Of a DNA stretch of 64,000 nt, positions 1-14,364 are shown piece after piece. Every line of letters begins with the position of its first letter. Within the stretch, counting starts at the first letter, position 1. The DNA lies in contig JAHBCN010002201.1 in the NCBI GenBank assembly GCA_019359885.1, positions 31,875-95,874 of the forward strand. Reading direction: 5' to 3'. The DNA comes from Listronotus oregonensis (taxonomy: Eukaryota; Arthropoda; Insecta; Coleoptera; Curculionidae). The notes beneath the pieces were generated by a model, which had not been told where the DNA came from, did not search any database, and worked only from the letters and a program-made list of their open reading frames with translations. A program made the position numbers and the translations under genes.

Positions 1-67
<67 letters not shown>
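1..67. repeat. (TA)n microsatellite
   Basis: Uninterrupted alternating A and T from the window edge, so the true length is unknown. It ends directly at a CAGGGTG element end. Confidence 0.97.
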
Positions 68-70
<3 letters not shown>

Positions 71-490
71 GGTGCCACAGATTCGAGTGCATGCATGGGG
101 ATCTCGGAAACCGTAAGAGATACGAAGTCGGTTAAATTATGGCAAAGTTGCGCATTCAGGTGCCTAACCACATGCTTATTAGAAAGTTGTAAAATTCCTA
201 GTACTTCCGGAGATATCTGGAAAAAACCGAAATTTGCCGATTTCGTTTCTATTTTCTTCTGACGTTATTTAAAGAGATATGGAAAAACAAAAGACACTTT
301 CTTATGGCCACTTTTTAAGCTCTACAAAACAACGTTTAGAGCTTTTTTCCGGATATCTCCGGAAGCACTCGAAATTTTACAACTTTCTCATAGGTATGTT
401 GTTAGGCACCCTGATGCGCACACATAATTTAATGTTCACCTCATAAGAGCTCGGATCTGTTTATCATCAAGTCTATGACTTTTTCCACTA
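68..490. repeat. Fold-back (MITE-like) element
   Basis: The element starts CAGGGTGCC right after the TA array. Bases about 97-235 pair with about 340-460 in inverted orientation: both arms carry the unit AAAGTTGTAAAATT followed by ACTTCCGGAGATATC (one arm reads GCTTCCGGAGATATC). No coding capacity is visible. Fragments of the same family appear at 2443-2560 and 37010-37432, recognised by the GGAAAC(C/G)GTAAGA and GGGACAA(A/G)GCTGCG blocks. Confidence 0.75.
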
Positions 491-509
491 TATATAGGGG
501 TATATCGGC

Positions 510-512
<3 letters not shown>

Positions 513-543
<31 letters not shown>

Positions 544-556
544 GTATATATATACC

Positions 557-590
<34 letters not shown>

Positions 591-614
591 AGAAATATAT
601 ATATATATATATAT

Positions 615-676
<62 letters not shown>
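513..676. repeat. Interrupted (TA)n array
   Basis: Alternating TA with a few interruptions (near 541-556, 585-597 and 615-620). All ORFs here are poly Tyr-Ile artefacts. Confidence 0.95.
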
Positions 677-682
<6 letters not shown>

Positions 683-2440
683 CCGCTTATACAGACAAAT
701 ATTTATCGATCGACTTAACCAGACCAAAATCGACGTTACCAGACCACCGAATTGGTTTGGTAACGTTTACGTGTATATTAGTGCTTGTAAAGGTTGTGGG
801 ATGTCACAGTTAAAATTTCGGATTGGACTTAAAAATTGGTCCAATATGTCTGTTTTATACAGATTTAGTTCACAGATTCTAGTTCAGGTGGCGCCTAGCG
901 TGAGGTCAAAATTTAGTATATAAAATTAAAACTTACAGACATAATGGGACCGACGCTATTAAACATAAGAATCGGCAACACTGTAGCCGTTGCTTACATC
1001 GCTTGGTTTGGTGGGTTTTTTTATTAGTTATCTTTTATTTTAAATTTCTAGGTATTTATTCAGAAGGCTGATGTTTGTCTGCTTTAATTAATAAGTGTTT
1101 TATACCGGGATGTTTCTGACAGGTGGTTCCTTCCTATAATTTATTTTTTTTTAGATAAAAATATGAAAAGATGAAATATGGTGGGTTGTATAAGACATAA
1201 ATTTGGATTAATTGACGTTTTTAACTATTTTTGTCACCTCAGATTTAACAGGAAATGACAACAACATTTGTTAAACCTGAAGTGACAAAAAATTAAACCC
1301 GTCAGTTAATTTAAATTTTATTGTTACCTAAAATTTGATATTTTTATTGATCAAAAATATAGGAGAAACCACCTTTGAGATACACCAGCACCCGGTATTA
1401 TACACCGGGTGTCAGTGATTTCATTTCATCTCGTTTTTTGTCTTTTGCACCTTGATAAGTTTGTTTTTCTTATTTACTGACTGCAGTATGTAGGTATAAA
1501 AAAAACAAAATAATAAAAATAGCATTTAAGTAAAAAATGTTTAATGGCAATTTAAAACTAAAACATCGAGTTTTAAATTTCGCAACTTATTTTCCTGAAA
1601 AATAACTTATTTTCTAACTTGGTTATACATAAAATCAATAAAACAAAACAGTTACAAAAACTAAGCTAAACATTTCGAAAAATAAAACAAGCTGGTTAAT
1701 ATCACTTACTTGTAAGTTTGGTAACTAAAACTAAATGAGAGCTTTAGAGAGTTTTCTCTAAAAAGGAAAATTTTTATTTTTATCCTGTATCTAAACTGGT
1801 CGTCACTGGATTCGGGACACCTGATTTTTTTGATGAATTTCAACCACCTATAACTTTTTTAAAAATATTTTTTTTAATTGGGTTTTTTCTGTGTTTGATT
1901 GGACAATTTGTCTCTAGTTTGCTTCCGATTAAAAATCGAATTTAAATTATTAATTTCCTGGCAAAATTTCGTTGTTTCTTTTTGTTAAAGTACTGTAGTT
2001 TGTTATCACATCAATAGATTTAAATCAGATTTTGTTATTCAATAATGCTAACATTAGGTGTTTTAAGGTTAAGGTAAGTTTTACTAATAAGTAATATTTT
2101 GGCCTTATACAGAAGTAAACAAAAATGTAGTGGTAAAATTTTTGAGAATTGATGAAAGTATTTTTAATTGGTTTGTAAAATAGGCGGTAATACTTTGTTT
2201 TGCTTATTGTTTGGCATAATTAAACACTAAATTGATATCTCGAACCGTTTTTTTTCTTTTTGTCGTATACCTTGTTTAAGTGTTATTTTGACCGGTTGGA
2301 ATTTTAACATAACAGCGGGTTATAATTAAGTTCATTATGAGTAAATGTGGTTTATTTTAAAATTATGATGTAAAAAATTACCTTATTACGAGATAATACT
2401 GTTAATTACAAATTACCAATAATTTTTTGGAAAAAAATAT
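677..2440. other. No gene seen; AT-rich non-coding DNA
   Basis: No ORF with codon structure, splice-delimited exon or recognisable element. Around 1250-1320 and 1190-1260 the octamer-scale words TTTGTCACCTCAGATTTAAC and GTTAAACCTGAAGTGACAAA form a short inverted repeat. The stretch is probably a 5' intron or the upstream flank of OGG1. Confidence 0.5.
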
Positions 2441-2442
2441 AC

Positions 2443-2600
2443 AGGGTGCTTCAATTTTAACTTACTTTTACTACTCAGTTTTTGGTAACTAGGTAAGATA
2501 CTGACTCGGTTTAATATGGGACAAGGCTGCGCTATGCCATCTATGCCATCTTTCAGCAAAAAAAATATTATCCGACAATTGTCGAAGATATACGAAGTGT
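2443..2600. repeat. Fragment of the 68-490 repeat family
   Basis: Begins TA-CAGGGTGCTTC. It then carries GGTAAGATACTGACTCGG and TATGGGACAAGGCTGCG, matching the arm of the fold-backs at 68-490 and 37010-37432. Only one arm is recognisable. Confidence 0.55.
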
Positions 2601-2718
2601 TTTTTTATTGGTTTAATTTTTTATTCCGATGGAAGTTTATTGTCTGACTTTTTGGCTTACACTGGTCATTATCAGCCGCTTTCTTTTCTTTTTGGCGCCA
2701 AAATGTCTAAAATACCGA

Positions 2719-2852
<134 letters not shown>

Positions 2853-2979
2853 GGGTGACAACGAAATCACTACCCAGCCCTTTATTTTCTTGAATAAAAA
2901 ATATGGCTTTCAGATTTTAAGAATGACATAATGTGTATATATTATAGGATTTTTGATTTTGGAATATTACTACAGTTGT

Positions 2980-3520
<541 letters not shown>

Positions 3521-3969
3521 TGTTACAGACTTTAGTTAGTGTTTAGTTATTAGAAATATAAAAGGTTAGAATTATTTTTATTTAGGTTAATAATGTAATT
3601 TAAAATGGGTTACCTTACTTTTTCCCTTTTTCGACCGGTCATTGCCCGATTATCCTGAGGGCGCTGGAGACATCCTTTTTACACTTTTCTTACATCCTGT
3701 AGTAAAAGAATCCTTCCAGCCCAAATTCTAGACTTTTCCAGACTTTTCCATTCTTTTCCACTTTACTATAAAAAGCGCGAGGAAAGTCCGCACGGGCCAG
3801 TTTAATTTTGTATTCCGACGAGATAAGAAGTTGACAGACAGTTAAAGGTTAAACAGTTGTCATTATTACGTTACGTTGAAGAGTTACCATAGAAACGTTT
3901 GTAAACCAGATATCCAATAAAAAGGTGTAAAACCAGGATCCGTGTTTTTATACGGGGTGTCACGGAACA
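3521..3969 (+). repeat. 5' LTR
   Basis: Starts TGTTACAGAC. It contains a TATA-like ACTATAAAAAGCGCG near 3765 and CCAATAAAA near 3915 as a possible polyadenylation signal. The right boundary is inferred from CA at 3968-3969, followed by TGGTGTCAGAAGCGG as a likely tRNA primer-binding site. Because the 3' LTR is truncated, the boundary cannot be confirmed by comparing the two. Confidence 0.75.
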
Positions 3970-3989
3970 TTTGGTGTCAGAAGCGGAAC

Positions 3990-6225
3990 GAAATTTCCAA
4001 GAAAGCCGAAGTGGTTAAGAAGAAAGATGGTTCTACCAGATTTTGTGTTGACTTTAGAAGACTTAATGACGTCACGAAGAAGGACAGTTTTCCATTACCA
4101 AGAATAGACGATATTCTAGATACTCTGACGAGTTCAAAATGGTTTTCTTTCTTTAGAACCTAAAAAGTGGCTATTGGGAAGTAGAGACTTCATCCGGAAG
4201 ATAAGGAAAAATCTTACCTTTTCGACCGGAACCGGACTAGTGGCAGTTTAATGTTATGCCATTTGGTCTATGCAATGCCCCTACTGCTTTTGAACGATTG
4301 ATGGAGTTAACATTACGTGGACTAACTTGGAAAACTTGCTTAGTATACCTAAGATGACCTTATTATTCTTGGAAAAACATTTGAAGACCACCTTAGAAAT
4401 GTCGAAGAGGTTTTCAGAAGCTAAAAGATCTGCCCAGCTAAAGCTTACTCCAAAGAAATGTCACCTTTTCAGAAGCAGAGTTAAATACATGGGGCACATA
4501 ATTACTGAAGAAGGAGTGAAAAAAGATCCAGAGAAGACAGAAGCTATCCAAAACTGGCCTACACCGAAAAACAAGCATGAAATTAGAAGTTTCCTGGGGT
4601 TGTGCACTTACTATAGAAGATTTATACATGGATTTGCTGCCATTGCCAGACCATTACATCGACTTACCGAAAACAACAAAAGCTATGAATGGACCGAAGA
4701 TTGTGAAGCAGCCTTTATACAACTGAAGAAAGCCCTGTGCAATCCTCCAGTGTTGTCATATCCACAATCCAATCAAACTTTTATTGTGGACACTGATGCA
4801 AGCAATACTTCTATTGGTGGAATTTTGTCACAGATACAAGATGGCCAAGAAAAAGTGAGGTCAGATAGCACGATGGTTACAACGTGTGCAATAATACGAT
4901 TTTAAAATTGAACATCGAAGAGGATTAAACCATAAAAATGCTGACGCTCTATCAAGAAGACCTTACCCCGAAGATTGTAAACATTGCAGTATACGTGAAA
5001 AACAAGAAGATCCCGATGAATTTCACTGCCGAAGAACACGCATCCAGTGCTCTCAAGAATGGGACTCTTTAGCAATGAAAGATGGACTTTTAAAAAGAGT
5101 CTGGGAAAGTTCTGACGGCAAAAGCCATACCTATCAAACAATACTACCAACCAAAAGGGTTCCAGAAGTATTGCAAGCCTTGCACAATGGTATAGGCGGT
5201 GGCCACTCTTGAAAAGGTTCGAGAAAGGTTCTACTGGCTGGGAAGTCGTGCCGATGTTAAAGACTGGTGTAAAATGTGTAAGGACTGCGCCTCCAGCAAG
5301 GGACCTAAGACACGAAGCCATGGCAAGATGAAGCAATACAATGTAGGGGCACCTTTTGAAAGAATTGCCATAGACCTTAACCCAGGACCATTTCCAATAA
5401 GTAAATCTGGGAATCGTTATATTTTGGTAGCGATGGATTACTTCAGCAAATGGCCGGAAGTCTACCGCAATACCAAATCAAGAAACTACCACTATTGCCG
5501 ACGTACTATTTCAACCAATGGATTTGCCGATATGGAGTACCAAGAGAAATACATACTGATCAAGGTAGAAACTTTGAGTCCGATCTATTCAAAGAACCTC
5601 TGTAATCTCCTGCTGGGTATCCATAAAACCCAGAACTACACCTCTTCATCCCCAGTCAGATGGAATGAGTCGAAAGATTTAAACAGAACTCTTGATAACT
5701 ACCTGAAAATTAAGGTAAATGACCAACAAAGTAACTGGGACACCTGTATACAGCCGTTTTTAGTAGCCTATCGCTCCGCAGCTCACGAAACAACTGGAAC
5801 GTCACCTGCAAAAGTCATTTTGGAGCGGAGTTATGCCGCTTCCAGTTGATTTACTTACTGGACGACCTTCTACCAATGAAAAACCAGCAGAAGATTATGT
5901 AAAGTCAACTCAGTAAACAGCTGCAAGAAATACACGAAGGGTTTCGCAATAAGCTACAAAAAAAGAAAGTGACCGTATGAAGTCCCGCTATGGATTGAAG
6001 AAAGCTAATCATAAAGGGATTCATTGTCGGTGAAAAAGAGTTTGGTTATACAATCCAAGAAGAATCAAGGGGCGTTCACCGAAACTGCAGAAGTCATGGG
6101 AGGGACCATATAAAGTAGTAACCCGGCTTAATGATCTGGTATACCGAATTCAGAAGGGCCCACAGGCGAAGATGAAAGTTGTACATCTAGGGCTGTGTCC
6201 CTATCAAGATCGAGAAGATACTTGA
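3990..6225 (+). pseudogene. gypsy pol remnant (RT, RNase H, integrase)
   Basis: The reverse transcriptase start is seen as RFCVDFRRLNDVTKK and PLPRIDDILDTL (about 4035-4130), followed by MPFGLCNAP (about 4255). The YLDD catalytic box near 4350 is broken by an extra base. The thumb and connection follow in frame (4390-4690), then the RNase H start FIVDTDAS (about 4780). RNase H is truncated near 4860. The integrase zinc-binding region (FYWLGSRADV...C..C, about 5230-5290) and core (YILVAMDYFSKWPEV, about 5418) remain, with a degraded second half ending in PFLVAYRSAAHETTGTSP (about 5755). At least five frame changes occur. The likely lineage is mdg/412-like Ty3/gypsy, from RT-IN similarity; the exact clade is not determinable here. 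Confidence 0.9.
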
Positions 6226-6243
6226 TCGAGACGATCAAAACTT

Positions 6244-6256
6244 GGGAGGGGGGCAA
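6244..6256 (+). other. Polypurine tract of the gypsy element
   Basis: GGGAGGGGGGCAA sits immediately before the 3' LTR start TGTTACAC, the expected plus-strand priming site. Confidence 0.8.
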
Positions 6257-7651
<1,395 letters not shown>

Positions 7652-7934
7652 AATAACAAGCATGGTTGAAAAGTTGGCTCTATATTATGGGGACAAAATC
7701 GGTGATATTGATGGTGTATCATATTACACTTTTCCTAAAGTTGAAAAATTGGCGGCTAAAGGTGTAGAACAAAAACTTCGGGATAATGGGTTTGGATACC
7801 GGGCAAAATACATTAGTAATTCTGCAAAGCATATCGTTGATGGAGGGGGAGAGCAATGGTTAAACGAGTTAAAGGAAATGAAGTATGAAGATGCCAAAAA
7901 ACGATTATCGTCTCTCATGGGTATAGGAGCAAAG
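7652..7934 (+). CDS. OGG1: 8-oxoguanine DNA glycosylase, internal exon with catalytic lysine
   Basis: OGG1 excises oxidised guanine from DNA as a bifunctional glycosylase/AP lyase in nucleus and mitochondria. The exon follows an AG acceptor and reads (R/K)ITSMVEKLALYYG, then YYTFPKVEKLAAKGVEQKLR, GFGYRAKYI and LMGIGAK, an ordered match to the helical region of OGG1 from the SSNNNI.RI..MVE region to the hairpin of the helix-hairpin-helix motif. The final codon, AAG, is the position of the catalytic lysine (Lys249 in human); the next exon supplies VADC. The donor GTATAA follows in phase 0. The exon opens with one base completing a split codon, so at least one upstream exon is missing from the window. 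The reading frame is intact. Confidence 0.93.
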
Positions 7935-8651
7935 GTATAAGGAGTTATATTTAATGTTAATGACACGGTTAGTTATGACTTTTAGGCTATTGACTGTGTT
8001 AAAAAAAGGGGTAGAAGGAACTACAACTGTAAAGGGATTTTATTACTTTATATGTTAATTTGCACTTTTTGTACACAGACCTGTTGTCTGTGTACAAAAA
8101 GTCGATTAAAAAAAAATCGCCCCATAACCGTTTTCACGTGAATTTAATTATAGGTATTGCTTTACAAAAAATGGTATTATGTTTTTTAGAACGGTTTTCG
8201 GTAAAAGTCTTTAGGATTTGTAATAATCGAGAGATGATGGTTTAAAGTTAGCTACTTTCATCGTTTTTTTCTAATTTTAAATATTTTTGGTGAAATTTTG
8301 CAAGAAAATTGAGTTTTGAACAACTTTTCTGTTAATGGATGTCTAAAAAAAGTGCATAGAATTTATGTTACAAGTAAAACCCCTATCTTAAAAATGCACC
8401 CTCCAAGGTCAATTGAACATATGAAACAATAAAACCCTTTTAAAGTAGTTTACTTCTAAAGTTTAATAATTAATAGCATATTTCTAGGCATTTCCAAAAG
8501 ATATTCGGCATGCAATTTAAAATTAAGAAAAATGTACAATCAGTTGCCGCCTTAAAGTATTTAAAAATACAAAAAAAGATTGTCAAAAGGTTTAAAATAT
8601 CGAGGGGCAAAAAACTTTATACAGGGTCTCTCAAAGGATTCAACAAATGGG

Positions 8652-9455
<804 letters not shown>

Positions 9456-9590
9456 TATGTTTATATTATATATGTATTACGATTTTTAAAAAAATATCTT
9501 AATGTAAAAGCCAATAATAAGAAAGATACAGGGTGTTGAATCCATATTTAATTTTGGAGTTTTTGATGTATTGGTACCAAAATATCCACG

Positions 9591-9598
9591 CTTAATTA
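9591..9598. repeat. Left 8-bp target-site duplication of the hAT element
   Basis: CTTAATTA, identical to 12535-12542 on the other side of the element. An 8-bp duplication is diagnostic of hAT-superfamily insertion. Confidence 0.93.
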
Positions 9599-9967
9599 CA
9601 GGGTTGTAAAAAATCATGATTTAAAAAAAAAATTAAAATTGCGATTTAAAAAAAAAATCATGATTTTTTTGATTTTTTTTTGTAAGTAGCACAATCGAAG
9701 TTTGTAACGTGTCCTTATTCTTAAACATTCTCCTATCTCCTAATATTTTTCGTTTTTATAAACTCTTATATTAAATATTTACCGCGAGAAAGCACTTGCA
9801 CTTTCTTGAAAATTCCTGTCAGAACACGCAGATTTACCGGTCTACATAAAGAGGAGGAACGCGGACGGGCGTCATTTCCTAGTTAAGATCTGTGCGCGCG
9901 AGCATTGTTTTTACGGCTAACTGAAAATTTTGATATTGTGTAAAATATAAAATATAGTTTTTTGAAT

Positions 9968-10198
9968 ATGTCGTTTCGAAGAAGTGGTAGAAAGAAAGAC
10001 CTTATCTGGCAGTTTTTCAAAGAAAAATCGGGGAAAGCGGAGGGAAAACCGGGATGTCGCGCTACATGTAAAAAATGTAATTTGAAAATGCAAGGATTGG
10101 TGGAGAGGATGAAAAAGCACTGGGAAAAATGTAAAAATGTAAATAATGAAGACATCGATACTATCGATACGTCAACGTTATCACAATCAGTTTTAACC
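9968..10198 (+). CDS. hAT transposase exon 1, BED-type zinc finger
   Basis: The start is the ATG at 9968, reading MSFRRSGRKKDLIWQFFKEK. The finger is seen as W..F, C-x2-C (CKKC, about residues 39-42) and a downstream H-x4-C (HWEKC, about residues 59-63). This is the BED-finger pattern that hAT transposases use to bind their own ends. The exon ends at ACC before a GTAAGT donor, phase 0. BED exon plus catalytic exon matches the ZBED-like hAT transposases of insects. TATA-like promoter elements were not identified with confidence. Confidence 0.82.
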
Positions 10199-10302
10199 GT
10201 AAGTACCTTTTTATTATTTGTTAATTTTTAAAAATGGTGTTGAAATATTTTTCCAATTTTCCATGTTTGGAAATTTTTAAAAACTTATTTTTACAACAAT
10301 GT

Positions 10303-10657
10303 GATCAATGTGTTGGTTTCTGGTGCACTTTATGTGTCACGGAATTTCACAATTTTTGAAAATGCTTTGGAATTGATACGTTTTTTTTAACACTAAACAC
10401 TATTTGCAACAAAAAATTCTTGGATGAACAATATTTTCTGAAAAAAATACATTTTTTTTTTATTTTTTATCCCAGTAACTATTAAGGTATGTAACTATAA
10501 CAACACAACACCTTTTATTTCTCAAAAAAGTGGCTCATTCAACGATTTTTTATTTTTTGCTTTAAATTAAATCGATTCTATTTGACGGGCTCTATCAAAC
10601 CAAACTAGAAAAATTATAAAATTCCGTGACACATAAAGCGCACCAGACCCAATGTGT
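10303..10657. repeat. Small fold-back inside the hAT transposase intron
   Basis: Arms of about 45 bp (10303-10350 and 10615-10657) are inverted copies with the shared words TTTATGTGTCACGGAATTT and its complement AAATTCCGTGACACATAAA. It lies wholly within the intron (10199-10731). It could be a nested MITE or an original part of the transposon. Confidence 0.7.
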
Positions 10658-10731
10658 TTTCTTAGATACTTTACATACGTCTATCATCTATGGACAATTG
10701 AAGCCTCATATTGTTTTTTTTTTAATTGCAG

Positions 10732-12304
10732 GTACAACGCACTTCAAGCATAAATACGTCACAAATTCAAACTGAACAAAACTTTCAGCAAGCAAGTACG
10801 TCGCACTCAGTTTCCCCTTTAATCCCAGTAAACAAAAAAAAGAAAAGAATGTAATACTGACATTACTGACACAACTTCTTCTGGATCTCTGATGTCTTTT
10901 GTTGTACGTACTAGTAAGCCTGCCAAAAATGAAATTGATAAGCAGATTGCCACAGCCCTCTATGCAACGAATAGCAGTTTCATCTGCCTGGAGCAATCCG
11001 AAGTTAAGAAAGCTATAGCACTACTGCGACCTGGATATGTACCGCCCAGTCGAAACGATGTGTCAGGAAGACTGCTTGATCAAATATATACCGAAGAAAG
11101 AAGCAAATGCTTTAAGGGGTTGTCTAGAAGTAACGTTTGTCTTTCACTCGATGGATGGTCCCATGTGCATAATGAACCCATAGTATGTGCAACAGTTACT
11201 GCAGAAAATGGCTCCTCCTTTCTATTCGACACTGTAGATACAACTGGGCATCCACATACATCCGACTACCTAACAGAAATTGCAGCAACCCTTATAAACA
11301 AACTAAAAACCGAGTATGATTGTACAGTGAGTAGTTTCGTGACAGATAATGCAGCTAACATGTCTGCAATGCGAAATGAAATAAAGGCATCTGATAAATT
11401 TAATGTAATAGCATATGGCTGTGCTACACATATACTAAATTTATTATGTAAAGATTTGGAAATCGTTGATATAAAAGAGCATGTAGTCCAAATCGTAAAG
11501 TACTTTAGGAACAATCATTTTGCATCTGCAACATATGCCAAAGAAGGAGGCAAAAAACTAGTCATACCTAGTGATGTTCGATGGAACTCGCTTGCAGACT
11601 GCTTGCAAGTATTTACCGAATCATGGCCCATACTTTTTAGAATCAGTGAAGAACACAAAGAAAAGATTGACAGTATTATCAGGGAAAAAATTTCAACCAT
11701 TCATTTAAAGAGAAGTGCTGAATATTACCTCAAAATTCTTAAGCCAATTTCCATTGCCATAGATAGGTTGCAAAAGACCGACACCACTATTTCAGATGTT
11801 GTAGAGCAATTTAAAATATTAGAAGATTACTTTGAAGAAACTAATCTGACATTACATCAACTGCAAAAATATAAAAATCGATATAATATGTGTATAACCC
11901 CGTATCATTTGCTGGCATTTCTTATCGACCCAACGAAAACACAAAGTTTGACATATACTGAAAAAAATATTGCATTACAAACTGCAAAAGAACTGTATCC
12001 AGATAGTGGTTTATTACCACTAATCATCAAGTTTCTTGCCAAATCAGAGCCTTTTAACGATATTATGTTTCAAGATGATATCCTGAAAAGCGTAAAACCT
12101 ATTGACTGGTGGAAATCACAACGAAACGCATATATTATTGAAAAAGAACTTCCCATAATTACACAACTGCTCTGTGCAGCTGCTTCGTCTGCATCAGTAG
12201 AGAGGATATTCTCCACATTTGGTTTAGTGCACTCTAAACTACGCAATCGATTAGGTACTGAAAAAGCTGTCAAACTAGTGTTTCTTTACAAATATTACAA
12301 TTAA
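10732..12304 (+). CDS. hAT transposase catalytic exon (one apparent frameshift)
   Basis: It follows a strong acceptor (T-rich tract then GCAG, 10730-10731). The first 117 bases continue exon 1 in phase but end in a stop at 10852. The downstream frame is open from about 10847 through 12304, so one base is gained or lost in the A-run at 10833-10846. That is either a real inactivating indel or a sequencing error. The main block (from the ATG at 10892, 470 residues) has the RNase H-like core: SLDGWS and SFVTDNAANM (about 11140-11360) and GCATHILNLLCKDL (about 11418). It ends with the hAT dimerisation domain: LLCAAASSASVERIFSTFG then LRNRLGTEKAVKLVFLY. Transposases of this family cut and paste the element in the nucleus. 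Confidence 0.88.
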
Positions 12305-12534
12305 ATTTGTTTTTTGTTTTGAATATTTTCTGCAATAATACTTTTATCTATGTGTTCTTGTAATAAATTAATTTACCATACTAACGTAATTTATTTTTGT
12401 TTCGATTTTTCTTCATAACCCAAATTAGTTTTTTTATAATTTTTATTTTTGATTTTAATCATGATTTAAATTTTAAAAAATCAAGTGATTTAAATCGTGA
12501 TTAAAATCAATTGATTCAAATCCTTGCAACCCTG

Positions 12535-12542
12535 CTTAATTA
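12535..12542. repeat. Right 8-bp target-site duplication of the hAT element
   Basis: CTTAATTA, an exact copy of 9591-9598. Confidence 0.93.
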
Positions 12543-13241
12543 TAATAAAACTTTTAAATCATGTAATGCGTTCCCAGTCGTCAAATACATTATTTTTAAT
12601 TTATTTACAAGCTAAATTAGGGCTCATTGTATAGGCAAATTATATTCCTTTATCTTTCCTACCTAAATATAGGCTATTTTATTATTTTACACAAATCCTT
12701 GTTCAGAATCAAGCATTTAGAAAAGTTGAAGCCTTTTTTTTACCAAGTAGGTGCTGGAAAACCAAATACAATTGATTTTAAGATGCCATCAATTAATGCT
12801 ACTGTCAGACTTTAGTAACAATAGTTTAAAAATAATTACAGCTTATTAAGGGTGTTTTTAACACTTAAATTTTGAAGAGTTCCAGTGTTGTTAAAAATGG
12901 TTTTTGTAGAACAATAAAAAGCAATTATGTTATTTGGTGCTCATATTGAAACATTTTACACATTACTATTACGAAGTATTTAAAATTTTGAAGGATGTGC
13001 ATCAAATATAGCATACAGCTTATATCTTGTAAAGGGTTAACTTAAGTGAGATTTGCAAACTTTATATATTTTATGTAGAGAGTTACAAATTTGAAAAAAA
13101 TACTGGTTATTCCAAATTTTTTAGAAGTGCTACTTGTATTTGATATGTTTTTGTATACAGTGCATTCGTTAAATATTTTAGAAATAACTTTTGGAAAAAC
13201 GCTCGAACCCGTTAAGTTTAATTTATTTTTGCGCATATATA
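12543..13241. other. No gene seen; OGG1 intron
   Basis: AT-rich. Short ORFs on both strands lack family similarity and codon bias. Confidence 0.5.
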
Positions 13242-14265
13242 CAGGGCAAGTCTGTAAAGTGAGACCCCCGTTTATTGCTTTAACTATTTAAATTAAAAAA
13301 AAATATTTTATACAAAAATATTTTGGCTTCTGCAGCTCTATATTTTGCGAGCAACGTTATGTATACAGGATGTATCAGAAAGTCCGTACAAGCACAAAGT
13401 TAATTTTTTTTAATGACTCCCTATATTTTTTGTTACTTTTTGTGTTTTCTGCATAAAATTGTAGAAATTTTTTCTCTGGGATATCATATCCCTATATTCA
13501 ATTGTTTACGAGATATTCGCATTTAATACAAATTTGGAAGAGAAAAAACCACTCAGCGGTATTTTGAGAGTGGCATAACAACCATAGTAAATAGCTAAAA
13601 ATGTCAAAACGACAGTTTTTTTTAAGTATATAGTATTTTGAATACATAATATCTAATCGTCCTGAGCAGATGTTATGGCTAATGAATTATGTGATATGGT
13701 TCTAATTATTGGAGAATGTAAATCCAAGTGAAAAACTGAGAAACGTTTGTATGAAATAGAATACCCTGATACCGTAATTTTTTTTTAATATATCCGTTAT
13801 TAGCCATAACATCTTCTCAGGACGATAAGATATGTATTCAAAATAATATTTTTACACTCAAAAAACTGTTGTTTTGACATTTTAGCTAGTTACTATGGTT
13901 GTTATGCTACTTTTAGAAAGCCGCTGAAACCACAGAAACGTAAAACGGCATTAATAGATAAGCGGATTTTTCCCTTCCAAATTTGTATTTAAATGCCATT
14001 ATCTTGTAAACATTTAAATATAGGGATATGATGTGCCAGATAAAAAATATCTAGAATTTTATGCAGAAAACAAAAATATAACGAGAAATATAAGGAGTCA
14101 TTTAAAAAAAAATAACTTGGTGCTTGTAAGGACTTTCTGATACACCCTGTATACATAACGTTGTTCGCAAAAAATAGAGCAGCAGAAACCAAAATATTTT
14201 TATATAAAACATTTTTTACCAATTTGAATGGTTAAAGGCGGGTCTCATTTCACAGACTTACCCTG
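13242..14265. repeat. 1.0-kb palindromic fold-back element
   Basis: The ends are TA-CAGGGCAAGTCTGT and its complement ACAGACTTACCCTG-TA. Arms of about 480 bp pair almost throughout. A second nested pair of ends (TACAGGATGTATCAGAAAGT near 13374 and ACTTTCTGATACACCCTGTA near 14125) lies about 130 bp inside the outer ends. This suggests one inverted-repeat element inserted in or captured by another. No transposase. Short ORFs inside are mirror copies of each other. Confidence 0.88.
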
Positions 14266-14289
14266 TATATAGGGCGATTCTTGTAGGAG

Positions 14290-14322
14290 GTATAACGTCA
14301 TCGACATTTTTTTAATAAAGGT
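14290..14322 (+). repeat. Short direct repeat with 21424-21452
   Basis: GGTATAACGTCATCGACATT followed by T-rich sequence is repeated at 21424. A related but shorter AGGAGGTATAAC word is at 17232. These may be ends or target copies of an unrecognised element. Confidence 0.6.
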
Positions 14323-14364
14323 ACTGTTTTTGTAAGTTCAAACATTAATATGGGTATTTTTTAG

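Larger units (their letters stand above)
9599..12534 (+). mobile_element. hAT DNA transposon, 2.94 kb, near-intact
   Basis: Ends are CAGGGTTG and CAACCCTG, flanked by identical CTTAATTA duplications. Subterminal regions on both sides are rich in AATCATGATTTAAA-type words (9612-9675; 12440-12520). The interior encodes a BED-finger exon and a hAT transposase exon. It lies in the 20.5-kb OGG1 intron in the same orientation as the gene. The perfect duplication and mostly open transposase suggest a young insertion. Confidence 0.94.

Noticed and set aside
512..923. ORFs of alternating Tyr-Ile across (TA)n arrays here and at 2629, 3238, 6388, 8580 and 41851
   Set aside because: They are translations of a dinucleotide repeat in which no stop can occur; there is no start context or homology.
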